Assembly (NCBI RefSeq): GCF_014323665.1
Contig: NZ_JABVEB010000039.1
Span: forward strand, 1-44,650
DNA: 44,650 bases
Source: Actinomadura sp. HBU206391
Lineage (GTDB): Bacteria; Actinomycetota; Actinomycetes; Streptosporangiales; Streptosporangiaceae
Reading direction: 5' to 3'
The translations under genes were made by a program, and so were the position numbers. The notes beneath the pieces were generated by a model. The model was not told the origin of the DNA. It was given only the letters and a program-made list of their open reading frames with translations, and did no database searches. Position 1 is the first letter of the stretch, and the number at the start of each line of letters is the position of its first letter. Positions 16,830 through 25,325 of the stretch are shown in pieces.

Positions 16830-19800
16830 GTGTCCCATGCCGGCCGACGCCGACCAGGACAGGCCCGTAGATCCGCGGGAGGCGTCCGCGCCCCGCTCGG
16901 CATCCAGCTGACGGCCTCGGCGGTCACCCTGGCGCTCGTCACCGCCATGGCGGCCCCCGCGGTCGTCGCCCACGGCGCCACCGACGCGTCCCCCGGCAGT
17001 GCATTGCGCGGACCCCTCAGCGAAGCTCTCGACGGGTCCCCCGGCGGACCTTCCGAAGGGCTTTCCGCGGGATCTTCCGCGGCGTCTTTCGGCGGATCTC
17101 TTGGTGGCCCTCTCGGTGGATCGGGCATCGCGTCGGCCGCGTCGGCACCGGCCCCGGCGTGGGCCGCCGGTCTGCGGGGGGGTGTCGTCTCGGCGGACCT
17201 GATCCGCAGCCGCGAGTGGTGGCTCTCCGCCGTGCGCGCGACCGGCGCGTGGAAGTGGTCCAAGGGCAAGGGCGTGACCGTCGCCGTCCTCGACACCGGC
17301 GTGGACCCGCGCCATCCGGACCTCGTCGGGCAGGTCGTCACCGGTGAGGACTTCACCGGAGGTGTACGGCGCCCGGGGAACAAGTACTGGGGACGCCACG
17401 GCAGTGCCATGGCCGGGATCATCGCCGGGCACGGGCACGGCACCGGGATGACGGCCGGCGTCATGGGGGTGGCGCCCCAGGCCAAGGTCCTTTCGATCCG
17501 CGTCACCTGGGAGAACGACGACCCGCTGCGGACCGGCAGCGCCGAGGTGAGCCGCAGCCGAGACGCCGTGGCCAAGGGCATCCGCTACGCGGTCGACCAC
17601 GGCGCCAACATCATCAACATGTCGCTGGGCGGCGGCAAGCTGTTCTACAACGGCAACCCCACCGAGGAGGACGCGATCAGGTACGCCCTGAGCAAGGGCG
17701 TCGTCCTCATCGCCTCCGCCGGAAACGACGGCGCCGGCGTCAACCGCAAGAACTTCCCGGCCGCCTACCCGGGCGTCCTCGCCGTCGGTGCCGTCGACCG
17801 GAACCTGCGCCCGTGGCGGAACTCCAACCGGCACGACTACGTCAAGGTGGCCGCTCCCGGAGTGGAGATCGTCAGTGCCGACGCGGGCGGGGGCTATGTG
17901 CTCGGCACGGGCACGAGCCCGTCGTCGGCCATCGTCGCGGGCATCGCGGCTCTCATCCGGTCCCGCTATCCCAAGCTCACCTCCGTACAGGTGGCGGAGG
18001 CGATGGCCGAGGGCGCCGGCGGCAGCGCCTCGGCCGGCGCCACTCCGGCGGTCGGCGCGGGCGTCACCGACGCGGTGAAGGCGATCCTGGCCGCGAACAG
18101 GATCAACAAGGCGGCGAACAGCGGCCAGGCCGTGGCTCCGCCCCCGGCGGCCCCTCAGACCGAGACGCAGACCAGTACGGGCGGACCGAACCTGCTCCTC
18201 ATCGGTGTTCTCGTCGTCGGTGGCATGCTCGTCGTCATCGGTCTGGTGATGGGCTTCGTGCAACGCCGCCGGCGTGATGATTACGAAGACGATGAGCTGT
18301 CCTGGTCCGATGAGCATCAACCGCGTTACCCGGCAGGGACCGGCGCACACGGTCAGGGGCAGAACGGATGGGCGAGCGGGGACGGCCACCAGCCCCCCGC
18401 CGCGCACCGGCAGCCGTACGAGGCCGACGCGCCGTCACCCTGGCAGCAGGGAAGCAGCAACTGGAGCCATGCCGACGAGGTCCGGCAGGACGGCTTCGCG
18501 AACGAGTTCGGTGCGGACCCGCAACAGAGGGGTGCGGCGAGCGGGGTCCCGTCGATCGAGCCGCCGGCCGTCGACGAGAGCTGGCGGCCCGCTCGCAAGA
18601 CGAGACGCCGGCCGGCGTCCTTCGGCCAACCGGCCGTTCCGCTGGAGGAGCAGCCGACCGGAGCCTTCTCGGCGGTGCCTGCCCCCCCGGAGGAGCAGCC
18701 GACCGGGTCGTTCTTCGCGGTGCCGGCGCCACTGGAGGAGCAGCCGACAGGCGCTTTCTACGCGGTACCGGAGGCCCCCGACGAGCAGCCGACAGGCGCT
18801 TTCTACGCGGTACCGGAGGCCCCCGACGAACAACCGACGGGCGCCTTCTACGCGGTACCCGAGGCGCCCGGCGACGAATTCGGCGGACCGCTCTCGTTGC
18901 CGGATGATCACACCACCGCAGCGCTCGTTCCGCCGCCGGAGGCCTTGAGCGACGAGCCCGCCGGGTTCCCGATGGTCGCCCCCGACGATTCGGCGGCCGA
19001 CGATCCGCTGGGCGTACCGTTCGCCGCGCCGCCCGGCGGGCCCCTCGGCGCTCCGCCGGCCGAGCGCTTCGGTGACGAGTCCGGCGAGCGCTTCGGTGAC
19101 GCGCCCGAGCCGGTGGGCGACCCGCTCAGTGACCCGGGTCCGTTCCCCGCTCAGGGTCCCTTCCCTGACGTGGCGGCTGCGGATCCCCTCTACGATCCGC
19201 CCGGCGATCGCCGGGCCGATCCCCTCGGCGACCCGCTGTCGGGCGAGTCGGTGAGCGGTCCTCTGAACGTGCCGTTCAGGGATCCGTTGAACGATCCGCT
19301 CGGCAATCGTCCTGGTGAGCCGTTGAGTGATCCGCTGGGGAACCGTGGCGGTGATCCGCTCAGCGATCCGCTGGGGAACCGTGCCGGTGAGCCGCTGAGC
19401 GACCCGCTCGGTAACCGAACCGATCCGTTGAATGATCCGCTGAACGACCCCCTCGGCGAGGGTGTCGGCGACCCGTTGAGCGATCCGCTCAGCAAACGGG
19501 TGAGTGACGTGCTCAGTGATCCGCTGGGCAAACGGGTCAGTAACGCGCTCAGCGATCCGCTCGGCGGCTCGCTGGGCGACCGTCCGGCGGGTGGCGCCTT
19601 TGCGGATCCGGTCGGCGGACCGGTCGGTGGACCCCTCGGCGGCCCCCCCAGCGGGTCGCTCGCCGATCCGCTGAACGGTGGTGGGTCTTTCGGTGAGCCG
19701 CAAGGTAAGCCGTTCGGCGATCCCCTCGGTGATCCGCTGAACGGTCCGGCCGGCGAAGCTTTCGGCGACCCGGCCGGCGATTCCTACGGCGGCGTGATGG

Positions 19801-19868
19801 GCGGCGCTCGCTACACGCCCAGGATCGATCCCGCGGAGGACGAGGGTCACCGCCTGCCGTGGCGCTGA
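16830..19868 (+). CDS. Mycosin-like S8 serine protease with giant repetitive cytoplasmic tail
   Basis: Subtilase of 1012 aa. The GTG at 16830 is chosen for a GGGAGGAGG site 9 nt upstream and because it leaves an N-terminal export signal (IQLTASAVTLALVTAMAAPAVVA, ~25-47). The peptidase S8 domain spans ~125-425, with Asp155 (VLDTGVD), His190 (GRHGSAMAG), the oxyanion Asn in SAGNDG, and Ser363 (GTSPSSAIVAG, where the usual Pro of GTSMAxP is missing). A membrane helix follows (~454-476). The remaining ~535 residues should be cytoplasmic: five EQPTGAFYAVP repeats, then many DPLSDPLGNR-type repeats. The layout of catalytic domain plus C-terminal helix matches ESX mycosins, but no type VII secretion gene is nearby and the tail is exceptional. 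Confidence 0.85.
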   Translation: MSHAGRRRPGQARRSAGGVRAPLGIQLTASAVTLALVTAMAAPAVVAHGATDASPGSALRGPLSEALDGSPGGPSEGLSAGSSAASFGGSLGGPLGGSGIASAASAPAPAWAAGLRGGVVSADLIRSREWWLSAVRATGAWKWSKGKGVTVAVLDTGVDPRHPDLVGQVVTGEDFTGGVRRPGNKYWGRHGSAMAGIIAGHGHGTGMTAGVMGVAPQAKVLSIRVTWENDDPLRTGSAEVSRSRDAVAKGIRYAVDHGANIINMSLGGGKLFYNGNPTEEDAIRYALSKGVVLIASAGNDGAGVNRKNFPAAYPGVLAVGAVDRNLRPWRNSNRHDYVKVAAPGVEIVSADAGGGYVLGTGTSPSSAIVAGIAALIRSRYPKLTSVQVAEAMAEGAGGSASAGATPAVGAGVTDAVKAILAANRINKAANSGQAVAPPPAAPQTETQTSTGGPNLLLIGVLVVGGMLVVIGLVMGFVQRRRRDDYEDDELSWSDEHQPRYPAGTGAHGQGQNGWASGDGHQPPAAHRQPYEADAPSPWQQGSSNWSHADEVRQDGFANEFGADPQQRGAASGVPSIEPPAVDESWRPARKTRRRPASFGQPAVPLEEQPTGAFSAVPAPPEEQPTGSFFAVPAPLEEQPTGAFYAVPEAPDEQPTGAFYAVPEAPDEQPTGAFYAVPEAPGDEFGGPLSLPDDHTTAALVPPPEALSDEPAGFPMVAPDDSAADDPLGVPFAAPPGGPLGAPPAERFGDESGERFGDAPEPVGDPLSDPGPFPAQGPFPDVAAADPLYDPPGDRRADPLGDPLSGESVSGPLNVPFRDPLNDPLGNRPGEPLSDPLGNRGGDPLSDPLGNRAGEPLSDPLGNRTDPLNDPLNDPLGEGVGDPLSDPLSKRVSDVLSDPLGKRVSNALSDPLGGSLGDRPAGGAFADPVGGPVGGPLGGPPSGSLADPLNGGGSFGEPQGKPFGDPLGDPLNGPAGEAFGDPAGDSYGGVMGGARYTPRIDPAEDEGHRLPWR
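18646..18870 (+). repeat. Coding repeat: five EQPTGAFYAVP units
   Basis: Five tandem 45-nt units encode variants of EEQPTGAFYAVPEAP in the tail of the subtilase. The last three are nearly identical at the DNA level (gacaggcgctttctacgcgg), which points to recent duplication. Confidence 0.85.
19200..19760 (+). repeat. Coding repeat: DPL(S/N)DPLGNR units
   Basis: Irregular 24-36-nt units encode DPLSDPLGNR, DPLNDPLG and related peptides, over 15 DPL copies. The DNA repeats (gatccgct, gagcgatccgctgg) keep the opposite strand open as well, so minus-strand reading frames here are artefacts. Confidence 0.8.
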
Positions 19869-19941
19869 CCTGAGGGACGCAGGACCGAGCGACGCTGAGC
19901 TGATGCGAGCCGGGGTGCGTTCCGGGGTGATGCGCGGGCGC

Positions 19942-20505
19942 TCACCCGGTGCCGGAGCCGGTTCCTCCGGCCTCGGCCTCCTTGAAGATCCGGTCGATTC
20001 CGGAGGGGTCTATCGGACGCCTGGCGGCGGACTCCGTGAAACGGGTCAGCAGACGCGCGAACTCGCTGGACTCATCGGCGGTCCAGTCGGCCATCAGCTC
20101 GGCGATGTACATCCTGCGGTACCGGTCGGCCGCCTCCACGACGCGCCGGCCCGCGTCGGTCAGCTGAAGGTTGGCCCGGCGAGCGTCCGACGGTGAGGGC
20201 CGCCGGGAGACGAGGCCGGCGTCGATGGCGTGACCGACGAGGCGGCTCGCTGTGGACGGATCGACGTCGAGCCGGTCGGCGACGCCTCCTACGGTGACCT
20301 CGCCGCCCGTCTCAGGTGTCAGCCTGGCCACGGCCGAGACGACCGAGAGGTTGGACATCTGCAGCGGCCGCTCGCAGTGGGTCTGCTCTCGCAACTTGCG
20401 CATGAGGTCGGGCTTCGCCCACACCCGTCGCAGGTGAAAGAGCGCCACACCGATCTCGGTGAGGAGTTCGTCCGCAACGCCCTTTGGGACGCTCTTCGTC
20501 CCCAT
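19942..20505 (-). CDS. MarR-family transcriptional regulator
   Basis: Winged-helix regulator of 187 aa. The MarR core is recognisable in [38 protein letters not shown], with recognition helix and wing DxRR, followed by the dimerisation helices ([19 protein letters not shown]). The ATG at 20505 has a GGAGG site 8 nt upstream. It is divergent from an MFS exporter gene across a 93-bp gap with palindromes, the usual layout for a MarR repressor of a drug pump. Confidence 0.9.
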   Translation of the reverse strand: MGTKSVPKGVADELLTEIGVALFHLRRVWAKPDLMRKLREQTHCERPLQMSNLSVVSAVARLTPETGGEVTVGGVADRLDVDPSTASRLVGHAIDAGLVSRRPSPSDARRANLQLTDAGRRVVEAADRYRRMYIAELMADWTADESSEFARLLTRFTESAARRPIDPSGIDRIFKEAEAGGTGSGTG

Positions 20506-20522
20506 CGATGGCCTCCGTTTGA

Positions 20523-20574
20523 TTGCATGCAACATACAGATGTACAGTGGCGCAGCCTATATGTGTACCGTACA
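20523..20574. promoter_or_regulatory. Candidate MarR operators between marR and MFS genes
   Basis: Two perfect palindromes lie in the divergent gap: TTGCATGCAA (20523-20532, next to the marR start) and TGTAC-C-GTACA (20564-20574, next to the MFS start). Local base composition is AT-richer than the flanks, as for promoters. Which one binds the regulator is not decidable from sequence. Confidence 0.55.
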
Positions 20575-20598
20575 TGCGTTCTCTGTGTGAGGAAATTG

Positions 20599-22152
20599 AT
20601 GAGTGACCAGAGTCCCGCCTTGACCCATCGGCAGACGCTGGTGGTGTTGTCGGGGCTGCTTCTCGGCATGCTGCTCGCGGCGCTGGACCAGATGATCGTG
20701 TCCACCGCGCTACCCACGATTGTCGGCGACCTCAACGGTCTCGAACACATGTCGTGGGTCGTCACGGCCTACCTGCTCGCCTCGACGGTGGCCATGCCAC
20801 TCTATGGAAAACTCGGCGACATCATCGGCCGGAAGCCGATCTTCCTCTTCGTCATCGTCGTCTTCCTGATCGGATCCATCCTCTGCGGGATGGCGCAGTC
20901 GATGACGCAGCTGATCATCTTCCGTGCCATCCAGGGGCTGGGCGGCGGCGGCCTGATGCTCAGCGCCATGGCGATCGTCGCCGACATCGTCCCGCCCCGG
21001 AACCGCGGCCGCTACCAGGGGCTGTTCGGCGCGGTGTTCGGCCTGGCCTCGGTCGCCGGTCCGCTGGTCGGAGGGTTCTTCACCGACCACCTGACCTGGC
21101 GCTGGATCTTCTACATCAACCTGCCTCTCGGTGCCGCGGCTCTGATCGTGACCGTGCTGGTCCTGCACCTGCCCCGTCCGGCCGGCAAGGTGAAGATCGA
21201 CTATGTCGGCGCGGCGCTGATCGCCGGAGCCGCTTCGTGTCTCGTGCTGCTGACCAGCTGGGGCGGCACGCAGTACGAGTGGGGTGACCCGGTCATCCTC
21301 GCGCTCGGTGTGGCCGGCGTCGTGCTGCTCGCCCTGTTCGTCCTGGTCGAGACGCGGGTCTCCGAGCCCGTCGTCCCGCTCCGCCTGTTCCGCAACCGTA
21401 CGTTCAGCTCCTCCAGCGCGGTCAGCTTCTTCGTCGGCTTCGCGATGTTCGGCGGCGTCTCGTTCCTGCCGCTGTTCCTGCAGATCGTGACCGGCGTGAG
21501 CGCCACCAATTCGGGTCTGCTGCTCCTGCCGTTGATGGGCGGCCTGCTGCTGACCTCCATCGTCTCCGGGACCATCATCAGCCGGATCGGCCGTTACAAG
21601 ATCTTCCCCATCATCGGTACGGCCATCGCGACGGGCGGCCTGCTGTTGCTGTCCAGCATGGGCGTGCACACCGGCCGGGTGACGGCCATGGGCTTCATGT
21701 TCGTACTGGGCGCCGGCCTCGGGCTCGTCATGCAGACGGTCGTCCTGGCCGTGCAGAACACCGTCGGCCCGCGCGACCTCGGCAGCGGTACGTCCACGGT
21801 GACCTTCGCCCGGCAGATCGGCGCTTCGTTCGGTGTCGCCGTGTTCGGCGCCATCTTCAACAACCGGATCGCGGCGGAGCTCGCGGACCATTTGCCGAGA
21901 GGGGCGCAGCCGCCGCCGATCTCGTCCATCACGCGCGAGACCATCGACAAGCTCGACGCCCCGGTGCGCGACGGCATCCTGCTGGCCTTCGCCAACTCGC
22001 TGACCGACGTGTTCCTGTACGGCACGCCGTTCATCGTCGTCGCGTTCGTCATCTCCTGGTTCCTCAAGGAGGAGCCGCTGCGCGGCGGCCCGGGCCACAC
22101 GCCGGCCCCGGAGGTGGATGAGAAGGAACCCGAGCCGGCCAAGGCGCTCTGA
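20599..22152 (+). CDS. MFS multidrug exporter, DHA2 (EmrB/QacA) family
   Basis: Drug:H+ antiporter of 517 aa with about 14 membrane helices. It has the family motif [13 protein letters not shown] in helix 1, the MFS motif A-like [13 protein letters not shown], and motif C-type [14 protein letters not shown]. It probably exports toxic compounds; the substrate is unknown. The ATG at 20599 follows a GAGGA site. It is likely repressed by the divergent MarR protein. The C-terminus is a short charged tail after the last helix. Confidence 0.93.
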   Translation: MSDQSPALTHRQTLVVLSGLLLGMLLAALDQMIVSTALPTIVGDLNGLEHMSWVVTAYLLASTVAMPLYGKLGDIIGRKPIFLFVIVVFLIGSILCGMAQSMTQLIIFRAIQGLGGGGLMLSAMAIVADIVPPRNRGRYQGLFGAVFGLASVAGPLVGGFFTDHLTWRWIFYINLPLGAAALIVTVLVLHLPRPAGKVKIDYVGAALIAGAASCLVLLTSWGGTQYEWGDPVILALGVAGVVLLALFVLVETRVSEPVVPLRLFRNRTFSSSSAVSFFVGFAMFGGVSFLPLFLQIVTGVSATNSGLLLLPLMGGLLLTSIVSGTIISRIGRYKIFPIIGTAIATGGLLLLSSMGVHTGRVTAMGFMFVLGAGLGLVMQTVVLAVQNTVGPRDLGSGTSTVTFARQIGASFGVAVFGAIFNNRIAAELADHLPRGAQPPPISSITRETIDKLDAPVRDGILLAFANSLTDVFLYGTPFIVVAFVISWFLKEEPLRGGPGHTPAPEVDEKEPEPAKAL

Positions 22153-22181
22153 CCTGTCACGCGGCGAGCCTCCGCATGTGC

Positions 22182-22216
22182 GCCCGGCGGGGTGCTCTGA
22201 AGCTCCACCGCCGGGC
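22182..22216. terminator. Hairpin terminator after the MFS gene
   Basis: GCCCGGCGG (22182-22190) pairs perfectly with CCGCCGGGC (22208-22216) across a 17-nt loop, 30 bp after the MFS stop codon. There is no U-tract. Confidence 0.7.
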
Positions 22217-22343
22217 CGCATGTCGGCCACTCCGCGTAACGTTCACCCGTTCCCGGAGAACTCCGGAAGACGTCCGTCCGGGCGCGTAGCATTACACCGG
22301 CCGAACCCGGACGACCGGGACCAGTAACCACAGAGGGGACCTC

Positions 22344-22682
22344 ATGGGAGCGGCTGATGCCTTCGCCGACGATGTCCCCGCTCAGGACGGCACCGTGAAC
22401 GCAGGCCCTGAAGACGACGGCTTCCCGACCGACCTCCTGTCCGAGCGTGACCGCCAGATCCTCGCCTTCGAGCGGCAATGGTGGAAGTACGCCGGAGCCA
22501 AGGAGCAGGCCATCCGCGAGATGTTCGACATGTCGGCGACGCGGTACTACCAGCTCCTCAACCTGTTGATCGACCGCCCCGAGGCGCTCGCCCACGACCC
22601 CATGCTCGTCAAGCGCCTCCGGAGGGTCCGCTCCCAACGGCAACGGCAGCGGGCCGCGCGGCGTCTCGGCATTCAGCCCTGA
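22344..22682 (+). CDS. DUF3263 protein
   Basis: A 112-aa actinomycete-specific protein. The ~60-residue DUF3263 core (LSERDRQILAFERQWWKYAGAKEQAIREMFDMSATRYYQLLNLLID) looks like a helix-turn-helix: short helices, then a basic C-terminus (KRLRRVRSQRQRQRAARRLG). It probably binds DNA or RNA, but its role is unknown. It sits 19 bp upstream of otsB in the same direction, so the two may form an operon. An upstream GAGGGGACC sequence is the likely ribosome-binding site. Confidence 0.85.
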   Translation: MGAADAFADDVPAQDGTVNAGPEDDGFPTDLLSERDRQILAFERQWWKYAGAKEQAIREMFDMSATRYYQLLNLLIDRPEALAHDPMLVKRLRRVRSQRQRQRAARRLGIQP

Positions 22683-22701
22683 CCCGGCCAGGATTGGCGA
22701 C

Positions 22702-23508
22702 GTGCATAACGAGTTCCGTACCGACGCCGGTGCCGAGGCGTTCACCGCGATCAGGCAGAACCTCGGCGAGACCGTCATCGCCCTTGACTTCGACGGCGTG
22801 CTCTCCCCGATCGTCGAGGATCCGGCCGCGGCCCGCGCTCATCCTGAGGCGGCGGCCGTCCTCACCCGTCTCAGCCCGCTCGTAGGCGCGGTCGTCATCA
22901 TCACCGGCCGTCCCGCCGGCCTCGCGGTGGAGCACGGCGGGTTCGCCGCCGTCGACGGTCTCACCGTGCTGGGCCAGTACGGCCGGGAGCGGTGGGAGGC
23001 GGGCGTACTGACCACGCCCGAGCCACCACCGGGTGTGGCCGAGGTGCGGGAGAAACTGCCGAGGGTTCTCGAGGCCGCCAGGGCGCCCGCCGGCACGCAC
23101 ATCGAGGACAAGGGTCACGCGCTCGCGGTGCACACCCGTCGTGCGGCCGAGCCCGCGGTCGCCCTGGAGCGGTTGCGGAGCATTCTTGGTGCGCTCGCCG
23201 AACACGCCGGGCTCGTGGTCGAGCCGGGCCGCTTCGTGCTCGAGCTCCGGCCGCCGGGCATGGACAAGGGCATCGCCCTCCGCGGCTTCGTCGCCGAGAA
23301 GAAGGCCGGGTCGGTGCTCTACGCGGGTGATGATCTGGGGGATCTCGCCGCCTACGACGCCGTCGACGCGTTGCGCGCCGAAGGGATGCCGGGCGTGAAG
23401 GTCTGCAGCGGCTCGGCCGAGGTCACCGCGCTCGCCGAACGCGCCGACCTGGTGGTCGACGGTCCGGACGGGGTCATGAGGCTTCTCTCGGAGCTGGCCT
23501 CCGGCTGA
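22702..23508 (+). CDS. otsB: Trehalose-6-phosphate phosphatase
   Basis: HAD-superfamily phosphatase of 268 aa that dephosphorylates trehalose-6-phosphate to trehalose. HAD motif I is ALDFDGVLSPI (nucleophile and acid/base Asp), motif II is VVIITGRP, and motif IV is LYAGDDLGDLAAYD. The IEDKGHALAVHTR cap segment is typical of OtsB. The start is a GTG at 22702. Its partner otsA is 14 kb away on the opposite strand. Confidence 0.94.
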   Translation: MHNEFRTDAGAEAFTAIRQNLGETVIALDFDGVLSPIVEDPAAARAHPEAAAVLTRLSPLVGAVVIITGRPAGLAVEHGGFAAVDGLTVLGQYGRERWEAGVLTTPEPPPGVAEVREKLPRVLEAARAPAGTHIEDKGHALAVHTRRAAEPAVALERLRSILGALAEHAGLVVEPGRFVLELRPPGMDKGIALRGFVAEKKAGSVLYAGDDLGDLAAYDAVDALRAEGMPGVKVCSGSAEVTALAERADLVVDGPDGVMRLLSELASG

Positions 23509-23544
23509 GCGCGCGACAGGCGGCAGGGGCCGTACGCGTTCTTG

Positions 23545-24168
23545 TCACCGAGGTCGACGGGTGCTGATGTCGGCCCCGGATCGTGCCCGCAGTCCGTTCG
23601 TGACGAGGGCCAGGAGCCGGTCGAGGAGATGGGTGTCCTCGGGTGTCTGCTCGCTCGTCCAGGCGATGGCGTTGACGAGTTTGAGTAGATCGATGATGTC
23701 GGCGTCCTCGGGTGCGGTGCCCTGGCGCTGTGCGCGGGTGAGCAGCGCGGCCCCGGTTGCGCGCATGGCCTCGTGGCAGGCCGTCAGGGCGGTCTGCGTT
23801 CCGGGCGCGGGCTCGCCGGCCATCTGAGTGGCGACGAGTCCGCGCATGGCGGTGGCGTGCAGTGCCACGGCGCGCAGCCAGGTGTGCAGGGCCTCGTCAG
23901 GGGACGGGTGGGTCAGGAGGGCGTGTCCTTTGGCGCAGAGCGCGTCGACATCGTCACTGATGATCGCCACCAGCAGCGCCTGAAGCGTGGGGAAGTGCCG
24001 GTAGAGCGTGCCGGCTCCGACGCCCGCCCGTTGCGCGACCTTGTTGAGGGACGCGTTTGCGCCGTGCTCGGCGAAGACCACCTTTGCCGCTTGTAGTACC
24101 CGGTCGCGGTTGTCCCGGGCGTCGGCCCGCATCCGCCGAGGAGGGTCGTTCGCCTCGCCGGTCCTCAT
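23545..24168 (-). CDS. TetR-family transcriptional regulator
   Basis: Regulator of 207 aa. The N-terminal HTH (residues ~15-60) reads RVLQAAKVVFAEHGANASLNKVAQRAGVGAGTLYRHFPT in consecutive motifs, a clear TetR signature. The C-terminal ligand domain is of the SbtR-like type (ALHTWLRAVALHATAMRG). The ATG at 24168 has a GGGGG site; an internal ATG at 24132 lacks one. It is divergent from the LLM oxidoreductase gene, with two matching palindromes between, so it probably represses itself and the two downstream enzymes. Confidence 0.93.
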   Translation of the reverse strand: MRTGEANDPPRRMRADARDNRDRVLQAAKVVFAEHGANASLNKVAQRAGVGAGTLYRHFPTLQALLVAIISDDVDALCAKGHALLTHPSPDEALHTWLRAVALHATAMRGLVATQMAGEPAPGTQTALTACHEAMRATGAALLTRAQRQGTAPEDADIIDLLKLVNAIAWTSEQTPEDTHLLDRLLALVTNGLRARSGADISTRRPR

Positions 24169-24191
24169 CTGCGTACCCCCGCATTGCTAAG

Positions 24192-24242
24192 TGGAGAAGT
24201 TCTCCATATCCTAGCCGAATCTAAGCGGAGAACCTCTCCGCT
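24192..24242. promoter_or_regulatory. Tandem TetR operators
   Basis: Two related palindromes: TGGAGAA-G-TTCTCCA (24192-24206) and AGCGGAGA-ACC-TCTCCGCT (24224-24242). Both share the GGAGAA/TCTCC core. Their centres are 34 bp apart, about three helical turns, in the 134-bp gap between the TetR and LLM genes. Confidence 0.85.
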
Positions 24243-24302
24243 CAAGCCCGGTGGTGCAGACCGTGTTCGCGCCTCCGAGACCACGACCCAGAGGGATGAC
24301 GC

Positions 24303-25274
24303 ATGGAGATCGGAATCGCCGTGGGCGACGTGCGGGGACCCGCGACCCTGGAAGAGCTCGTCGGCCAGGTGCGGACGGCGGCTGATGCCGGCTTCGGCAT
24401 GGTGTGGTCGAGTCAGGCGTTCGGCTGGGACGCACTCACCGCCCTCGCGGTGGTGGGCGGCCGGGTGCCGGGGATCGGCCTGGGCTCGGCGGTGGTCCCG
24501 ATCCCCCAGCGCCACCCCCTGGTGCTGGCGAGCCAGGCGTTGAGCGTGCAGGCCGCGGTCGGCGACCGGCTCACCCTGGGCATCGGTGCCGGCATCGCCA
24601 TGATGGTCCGGGGCATGTTCGGCCTGGCCGCCGATCGGCCCGCTCGCCGCATGCGCGAGTACCTGTCCGTCTTGGGCCCGCTGCTGCGCGGGGAGAGCGT
24701 GACGTACCAGGGTGAGACGCTCACCGCCGTGGGGGCGGTGAACGTGCCCGGCGCGAAAAATCCGCAGGTGCTGGTCGCCGCACTCGGCCCGTCGATGCTG
24801 CGCCTGGCGGGAGAGCTCGCCGACGGCACCGTGACGTGGATGACGGGTCCGAGAACGCTCGCCGAACACATCGTGCCCTCGATCACCAAGGCGGCCGAGT
24901 CGGCGGGGCGTCCTGCCCCACGGGTGGCCGCCGGCCTGGTGGTGTGCGTCACCGCCGGCGAGGTCGCGGTGCGTGAGCGCATCGCCGAAGAGTTCGCTCT
25001 CGCCGGTCAGGTGCCCGAATACCGTGCGGTGCTCGACCGTGAAGGCGCGGCTGGCCCACAGGACGTCGTCATCGTGGGTGACGAGGACGCCGTCGCCCGT
25101 CAGCTCGGCCGGCTTGCCGACGCCGGTGTCACCGAGTTCATCGCGTCCCCGTACGGCAGCGCCGAGGAACAGGGCCGCACCATCGCCGTTCTCGCCGATC
25201 TGGCCGCGTCCGGTGCGTGGACCGAGATGGCGTCCCCTGTCGATCAGATGCGTGAGGGCACCCAGACCGGGTAG
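24303..25274 (+). CDS. LLM-class (F420-dependent) oxidoreductase
   Basis: Luciferase-like TIM-barrel enzyme of 323 aa. It begins MEIGIAVGDVRGP and has the pattern GLGSAVVPIPQRHPLVLASQALSVQ, LGIGAG, and VLVAALGPSMLRLAGELADG that marks F420-dependent LLM proteins (TIGR03564-like). Substrate unknown; F420 use is inferred from family and host. It is probably co-regulated with the FAD monooxygenase 51 bp downstream, and controlled by the divergent TetR protein. Confidence 0.88.
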   Translation: MEIGIAVGDVRGPATLEELVGQVRTAADAGFGMVWSSQAFGWDALTALAVVGGRVPGIGLGSAVVPIPQRHPLVLASQALSVQAAVGDRLTLGIGAGIAMMVRGMFGLAADRPARRMREYLSVLGPLLRGESVTYQGETLTAVGAVNVPGAKNPQVLVAALGPSMLRLAGELADGTVTWMTGPRTLAEHIVPSITKAAESAGRPAPRVAAGLVVCVTAGEVAVRERIAEEFALAGQVPEYRAVLDREGAAGPQDVVIVGDEDAVARQLGRLADAGVTEFIASPYGSAEEQGRTIAVLADLAASGAWTEMASPVDQMREGTQTG

Positions 25275-25325
25275 GACACCGTCGAGCACTATCTAAACGA
25301 CTGATTAATTCGATGGGAGGTCCCG

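Noticed and set aside
15342..18407. 1021-codon minus-strand frame
   Set aside because: It runs across rlmB, a tRNA gene and the protease gene, so it is a high-GC artefact.
18435..19850. Minus-strand frame over protease tail
   Set aside because: Created by the DPL repeats on the plus strand; it consists of repeated RITQRI-like peptides with no ribosome-binding site.
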